Positions 15,128 through 18,827 of a DNA stretch of 18,827 nt are shown piece by piece. The position numbers and the translations under genes were made by a program. The stretch covers positions 1-18,827 of the forward strand of contig CALEJO010000005.1 in the NCBI GenBank assembly GCA_937898155.1. The letters run 5' to 3'. The number at the start of each line of letters is the position of its first letter. Positions within the stretch are counted from its first letter, which is position 1. This stretch comes from an uncultured Clostridia bacterium. Lineage in GTDB: Bacteria; Bacillota; Clostridia; Oscillospirales; CAG-272. The notes beneath the pieces are model-generated. The model had not been told where the DNA came from and made no database searches. It saw only the letters and a program-made list of their open reading frames with translations.

Positions 15128-16429
15128 ATGAAAAAACTGCTCACTATCACACTTGTTTTTGCAACATTATTGCTTGTTTCTTGTGGAGAGAGACCTCCCA
15201 CACCCCCGGGAGAAAAAACAACGCCGAAGTTATATGGTGTGGCGGAATTTTGCTCTTTTTGCGAAGCGCCGTCCCGCATCGTTTTCACGGACGACAGCGG
15301 TGCCGGAATTCAGAATTATTATTACAGCAAAGCGGACGGGATGGTGTATCCGTTTTGCTTTGACCCGCTTTGTGAACATAAATCGAATACCGGCTGTTTG
15401 GCGTGGGACGTCGGCTTATTTTACGACGGTCCTATCTGCATCGGCAATCGGTTTTATTATCGACACTACAAAACAACTCCGCTTATCACCATCGAAACGT
15501 GCTATTCCTGCGCGTTCGACGGGTCGGATATTCGGGAGGAGTTTACGTTTCGCGGAGGGATGACGCACATCTTGGCTATTCGGGGCATTGTGCCGACGGA
15601 TCGCTATATTTATGCTTTTACAACGGAATCGGACGGAACGCGAGGGGTTCTCCGCTACGATACGCAAACGCGGGAATTGCTCGATGTCTCCGAGGGGTTG
15701 AAAGGGCTCGGTCCCAATGGGTTATATATGGAAATCGGAATCGTGTATGTTTTCGGAGACAAATGTTTTTTCAATACGACCGAGATGGATGTTTCATTCA
15801 ATGACACTACCCTCGGCACGATGCCGACTGTTTTCGAACAGCATTATTATGAAGCCAACCTTGATTTTTCCGACAAGAAAGAAAGCGAACTTGCCAAAAA
15901 GCTTTTTGTCGACGGATATGCGCGGGGTGTGTTTTTTGAAGACACCGTTTGCACGCGGTTTTCGGGTGGGAGGGAGGATAACTCCATTCGGACGCTGAAC
16001 GTTTCCACGGGGGAAGAGACGGTTTTCTACGCCGCGGACTTGGGCTTCGCGGATATTCAGATGATTGGATTTGACGGGGAATACTGCTATTTTCATTCGA
16101 GGGATAATCGTGTTATCAAGGGAAAAGATGAGAAAGGACGCGAAATATATAACAACTATGGGGGCAAGTATTATCGCGTCAAGCCGGACGGAAGCGATCT
16201 TATGTTGGTTTGTGAGCTGTCGAACTTCGATTCGCCCGGCAGCATGATTCTGTTTGACAACAAGGTGCTGATTTTGGGGAACACCTATTACGTCGATGAG
16301 GAGGGAAAAGTCAAATATACGAACAAGGATAAAGCCGGAAACGTTCAGGACTGCTTATGGGAGGCGACGATTCAGGCGGACGGCACATGGTCGCCGCTGA
16401 CAAAAGTGCCGTATGTATTTGAAGAATAA
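15128..16429 (+). CDS. Cysteine-rich lipoprotein, probably beta-propeller-like
   Basis: The protein has 433 residues with a lipoprotein signal peptide (MKKLLTITLVFATLLLVSC, lipidated at Cys19), so it sits on the outer face of the membrane. The mature part has repeated aromatic, Gly and Asp motifs such as YYYSKADG, RFYYRH and YYRVKPDGSD that suggest a DUF5050-like propeller. It carries paired cysteines: CSFC (42-45), CFDPLCEH followed by Cys90 (77, 82 and 90), and CYSC (125-128). The C-x4-C-x-H spacing around DPLC occurs, from memory, in many uncharacterised Clostridial lipoproteins; I did not check it. AAAAAGGAG precedes the ATG. Its 3' end is duplicated upstream of the permease, which ties it evolutionarily to the transporter. 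The role is unknown; substrate capture or signal sensing is inferred. Confidence 0.78.
   Translation: MKKLLTITLVFATLLLVSCGERPPTPPGEKTTPKLYGVAEFCSFCEAPSRIVFTDDSGAGIQNYYYSKADGMVYPFCFDPLCEHKSNTGCLAWDVGLFYDGPICIGNRFYYRHYKTTPLITIETCYSCAFDGSDIREEFTFRGGMTHILAIRGIVPTDRYIYAFTTESDGTRGVLRYDTQTRELLDVSEGLKGLGPNGLYMEIGIVYVFGDKCFFNTTEMDVSFNDTTLGTMPTVFEQHYYEANLDFSDKKESELAKKLFVDGYARGVFFEDTVCTRFSGGREDNSIRTLNVSTGEETVFYAADLGFADIQMIGFDGEYCYFHSRDNRVIKGKDEKGREIYNNYGGKYYRVKPDGSDLMLVCELSNFDSPGSMILFDNKVLILGNTYYVDEEGKVKYTNKDKAGNVQDCLWEATIQADGTWSPLTKVPYVFEE
16168..16429 (+). repeat. Downstream copy of the 262-base direct repeat
   Basis: This is the parental or sister copy of 11587-11848 in the same orientation, ending at the same stop codon and sharing the AATAAAA just after it. 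Recombination between the two copies would delete or duplicate the 4.6 kb that contains the permease, the ATPase and most of the lipoprotein gene. Confidence 0.85.
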
Positions 16430-16446
16430 AAAAGGAGGATATACCT

Positions 16447-17421
16447 ATGAAAAAACTACTCGCTATCACACTCATTCTTGCAACCTTATTGCTTGTCTCC
16501 TGCGGACAAAATCCGCCCGCGGAAACGACGGGCGGGACGACACCGGGTGAGACGACGCCGGGTGAGACGACGTCTGCCTCGACGACACCGACCGAGACGA
16601 CCGCCGCGACCACGCCTACGGAAACCGAGCCGACCTTGCCGCCGAGAACGGACGAGGGCGGTCTTGCTTACGTCCCGAACGGGGATGGCACCTGCAAGGT
16701 CGCCGGCATCGGCACGTGCGAAAAAACGACGCTGTGCATTCCCGAAAAAAGCCCCGCGGGCGACACCGTCACGGAAATCGGCGACGAGGCGTTCTGGGAG
16801 AACGAGACGCTCGTTGCGGTGGAGATTCCCGCCACGGTCAAGCGCATCGGACTCGGCGCATTTTATATGTGCCCTTTTTTGGATTCGCTGACATTTGCCC
16901 CGGGAAGCGCGCTGACGGAGCTTGACGTCGGCTCGTTTTACGGGATCGGCATGGCAGACGTGGAAATTCCCGCAGGGGTGCGCGTACTGCCCGAAAAAGT
17001 GTTTGCTTTCTCTCGTATTCTCAGCGTCACGTTCGCCGAGGGCTCGTGTCTGGAACGCATCGAGGCGGAAGCGTTTGACCGGGCGTATTCTTTGGAAACA
17101 GTTGTTTTGCCGGACACCGTGAAAACGATCGGCGTGTGCGCATTTCGTCAGGCGAAAAAGATGAAAGACTTGCGCCTTCCCGCCGCGCTGACGGAGATCG
17201 GAGAGAACGGTTTTGAGTCGTGCGACGCTTTGACGTCCATCACGCTACCCGCTAAGCTCGGCAAGATCGGCGCGGGCGCGTTTCGCTATTCCACGGGGAT
17301 CCGCACGATGACGTTTGACGGGACGACAGAAGCGTTCCGCGCCATTTCGATCGGCGAGGACTGGCTTTACACGGTGCGGATCAAAGAAATCGTTTGCACC
17401 AACGGCACCGTCGCGCGCTGA
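16447..17421 (+). CDS. Lipoprotein with Thr-rich linker and BspA-type leucine-rich repeats
   Basis: The protein has 324 residues. The signal peptide is nearly the same as in the preceding protein (lipid Cys19). A low-complexity linker rich in Thr, Pro and Glu (about 26-66) is followed by four to five LRR_5/BspA repeats from about residue 110 to 305. The repeats show the pattern TEIGDEAFWENETLVAVEIPATVKRIG in pieces: I-G-x-x-A-F, then L-x-x-V-x-I-P, then V-x-x-I-G. BspA-like repeats are surface binding modules in gut and oral bacteria. It follows the other lipoprotein by 17 bases with AAAGGAGG, so the two are co-expressed. The linker would hold the repeat domain away from the membrane. The ligand is unknown. 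A terminator follows. Confidence 0.88.
   Translation: MKKLLAITLILATLLLVSCGQNPPAETTGGTTPGETTPGETTSASTTPTETTAATTPTETEPTLPPRTDEGGLAYVPNGDGTCKVAGIGTCEKTTLCIPEKSPAGDTVTEIGDEAFWENETLVAVEIPATVKRIGLGAFYMCPFLDSLTFAPGSALTELDVGSFYGIGMADVEIPAGVRVLPEKVFAFSRILSVTFAEGSCLERIEAEAFDRAYSLETVVLPDTVKTIGVCAFRQAKKMKDLRLPAALTEIGENGFESCDALTSITLPAKLGKIGAGAFRYSTGIRTMTFDGTTEAFRAISIGEDWLYTVRIKEIVCTNGTVAR
16543..16572 (+). repeat. Tandem 15-base repeat in Thr-rich linker
   Basis: CCGGGTGAGACGACG occurs twice in tandem (16543-16557 and 16558-16572) and encodes PGETT twice, with degenerate copies (GGTT before it, PTETT after it). The unit is a multiple of three, so slippage would lengthen or shorten the linker without breaking the frame. 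Confidence 0.8.
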
Positions 17422-17440
17422 CGCGAATACGATGAACCCG

Positions 17441-17471
17441 GCAGGCGGAGGCAGTCTCCGCTTGCTTTTTT
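17441..17471 (+). terminator. Rho-independent terminator of the transporter/lipoprotein operon
   Basis: GCAGGCGGAG and CTCCGCTTGC form a 10-base stem with one G-U pair around GCAGT, followed directly by six T. It lies 19 bases after the stop of the leucine-rich-repeat lipoprotein gene. Confidence 0.88.
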
Positions 17472-17489
17472 GTTCCCGAACGAGGAATG

Positions 17490-17519
17490 TTGACAGAAGA
17501 TGACATTTTATGTTATAAT
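17490..17519 (+). promoter_or_regulatory. Promoter of the carboxypeptidase gene
   Basis: A perfect TTGACA (17490-17495) and a perfect TATAAT (17514-17519) are separated by 18 bases. The -10 box is followed by the leader described separately. This is the best consensus match in the window. Confidence 0.8.
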
Positions 17520-17526
17520 AAATTCG

Positions 17527-17634
17527 ATTCGATTTCTGTTATATAACGCGAGGGCGCGCGGAAAAAGACCGACGGGCGCCGCGGACAGAAATCAAAATGA
17601 TCCGATCATTTGAAAATGAGAAAGGGGTTCCGAT
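17527..17634 (+). promoter_or_regulatory. Structured 5' leader of the carboxypeptidase gene with possible short upstream ORF
   Basis: The leader is about 108 bases long. GATTTCTGT (17531-17539) and ACAGAAATC (17585-17593) are perfect complements enclosing a GC-rich loop. A second palindrome, AAATGATC/GATCATTT around one C (17595-17611), follows. An ATG at 17597 inside this palindrome opens 13 codons (MIRSFENEKGVPI) whose TGA overlaps the gene start as ATGA. The gene's own ribosome binding site is AAAGGGG at 17621-17627. The upstream ORF has no good ribosome binding site. Confidence 0.4.
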
Positions 17635-18827
17635 ATGACACAAAATGAAGCAAGGGAACAACTGAAAAATCTGCAAATCAAGCTTGCGGCATATGCGCAC
17701 GCCTCCGCGCTGATCTATTATGACGGCGTGACCGTCGCGCCGAAGGAAACGGCGGCAAACCGCGCGCGGACGCTCGCCGCGCTCTCCGAGGAGGCATATA
17801 AGCTTTCGACGGGCAAGGATACCGTGGAACTGCTCGAATTTCTCGATGCGAACGGGGAATCGCTGACCGAGGAGGAGCGCCGCGAGGTCTTTCTCCTGCT
17901 CAAAAACATCCGTCAGATGCAGAAAATCCCGATGAACGAGTATGTCGCTTACGAGGAACTGCTCGCAGAAGCGGACGATGTTTGGCATCGGGCAAAGGAA
18001 GCGAGCGATTTCGCGCTGTTCGAGCCGTATCTCGAAAAAATTTTTGAGACGAACCTTCGTTTTGCGGGCTATATGGCACCCGACAAGGATCCTTACGATT
18101 TTTGGCTCGGCGAATACGAGGACGGGCTGACGAAAGAGGTCTGCGACGACTTTTTCGGGAAAGTCCGTGCGTGCCTCGTGCCGCTTCTGAAAAAAGTCGC
18201 GTCCGTGCCGCAGGTGGACGACGGGCTTCTTTGGGGCGATTTTCCCGAGGACAAACAGCGCGAGCTGTCGGACGATCTCATGCGCGTCATGAGACTCGAC
18301 CTTGGGCACGTCGGCATCGGCGAAACGGAGCATCCGTTCACGACGAGCTTCGGCTCGCATCTCGATGAGCGCATCACGACGCATTACTATCGCGATAATT
18401 TCGCCTCGTCCATGTATTCCGTCATCCACGAGGGCGGGCACGCGCTCTACGATACGGGCTCGCGCGACGAATACGCGTTCACCGCGCTCGACGGCGGCGT
18501 TTCCATGGGCATCCACGAAAGCCAGAGCCGCTTTTACGAGAACATCATCGGGCGCAGCCGCGCTTACTGCGAATTCATTTTTCCGAAGCTGTGCGAGCTG
18601 TTTCCCGAGTTGAAAACGCATACCGCGGAAGACTTTTTCCGCGCGGTCAATAAGGCGCAGCCGTCGCTGATCCGCACGGAAGCGGATGAAGTCACCTACT
18701 GTCTGCACGTCATGGTCCGCTACGAGCTGGAAAAGCGCGTGATGGCGGGCGAGCTCAAAGTGCATGACCTTCCGGTGGCGTGGAACGCGCTCTACAAGGA
18801 GTATCTCGGCGTGGACGTTCCCGATGA
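17635..18827 (+). CDS. M32 family metallocarboxypeptidase (Taq-type), 3' end outside window
   Basis: The first 397 codons of a protein whose family is usually about 500 residues are present. It is a zinc carboxypeptidase that removes C-terminal amino acids in the cytoplasm. The M32 signatures are all visible: HPFTTSFGSHLDERITTHY (HPF at 233-235), the zinc site HEGGH (265-269) with catalytic Glu266, and the third zinc ligand Glu295 in GIHESQSRFYEN. There is no signal peptide. The ATG at 17635 is supported by AAAGGGG 7 bases upstream. It has its own strong promoter after a terminator, so it is independent of the lipoprotein operon. The gene is cut by the window edge, not broken. Confidence 0.93.
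   Translation, partial: MTQNEAREQLKNLQIKLAAYAHASALIYYDGVTVAPKETAANRARTLAALSEEAYKLSTGKDTVELLEFLDANGESLTEEERREVFLLLKNIRQMQKIPMNEYVAYEELLAEADDVWHRAKEASDFALFEPYLEKIFETNLRFAGYMAPDKDPYDFWLGEYEDGLTKEVCDDFFGKVRACLVPLLKKVASVPQVDDGLLWGDFPEDKQRELSDDLMRVMRLDLGHVGIGETEHPFTTSFGSHLDERITTHYYRDNFASSMYSVIHEGGHALYDTGSRDEYAFTALDGGVSMGIHESQSRFYENIIGRSRAYCEFIFPKLCELFPELKTHTAEDFFRAVNKAQPSLIRTEADEVTYCLHVMVRYELEKRVMAGELKVHDLPVAWNALYKEYLGVDVPD

Noticed and set aside
17539..18765. Minus-strand ORF of 408 codons opposite the carboxypeptidase
   Set aside because: The + strand carries the complete M32 motif set; the antisense frame is open because of codon bias.

Overview
The window looks like a chromosomal segment of a GC-rich member of the Bacillota (class Clostridia, probably an uncultured gut lineage). 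The evidence is AddB rather than RecB/RecC, strong AGGAGG-type ribosome binding sites, TTGACA/TATAAT promoters, the split radical SAM pair TIGR03960/TIGR03936, a YerC/YecD repressor-like protein, a sigma factor overlapping its DUF4367-like anti-sigma factor, and BspA-type leucine-rich-repeat lipoproteins. Almost everything is on the + strand. No rRNA, tRNA, CRISPR array, transposase or integrase was seen.

Left part (1-9.64 kb), housekeeping. The 3' end of an unrecognised membrane protein gene is followed by addB. The addB gene is split by a one-base frameshift near position 2100; the two halves together make a normal-length AddB, and no addA follows. After an AT-rich gap come a B12-binding/radical SAM protein, probably starting at TTG 4061, and its overlapping DUF2344 partner. 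A promoter whose -35 box lies inside a perfect palindrome then drives yerC, a short-chain dehydrogenase and an FAD-dependent oxidoreductase, which look like one operon.

Middle (9.66-11.08 kb). A sigma-70 family factor and its membrane anti-sigma factor overlap by ATGA. The pair is bracketed by two terminators built from the same AAAAACACCGAAA stem. The outer domain of the anti-sigma factor has six cysteines.

Right-middle (11.1-17.47 kb), the accessory part. A conspicuously AT-rich stretch holds a PadR-type regulator cut off after 60 residues on the minus strand. Facing it is a strong + promoter overlapping inverted repeats. That promoter reads first through an 87-codon remnant, which is a roughly 93 percent identical copy of the 3' end of a lipoprotein gene 4.6 kb downstream. 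It then reads into an ABC transporter: a 747-residue permease that appears to be two fused half-permeases, and an ATPase. Two lipoproteins follow, one cysteine-rich and propeller-like, the other with a Thr-rich linker and leucine-rich repeats. The two lipoproteins share nearly the same signal peptide DNA. This locus is the best candidate for an undescribed system: a cell-surface module with its own ABC transporter, reshuffled by duplication, that has lost its local repressor.

Right end (17.49-18.83 kb). After a terminator, a consensus promoter and a structured leader with a possible 13-codon upstream ORF precede an M32 (Taq-type) metallocarboxypeptidase gene that runs off the window.
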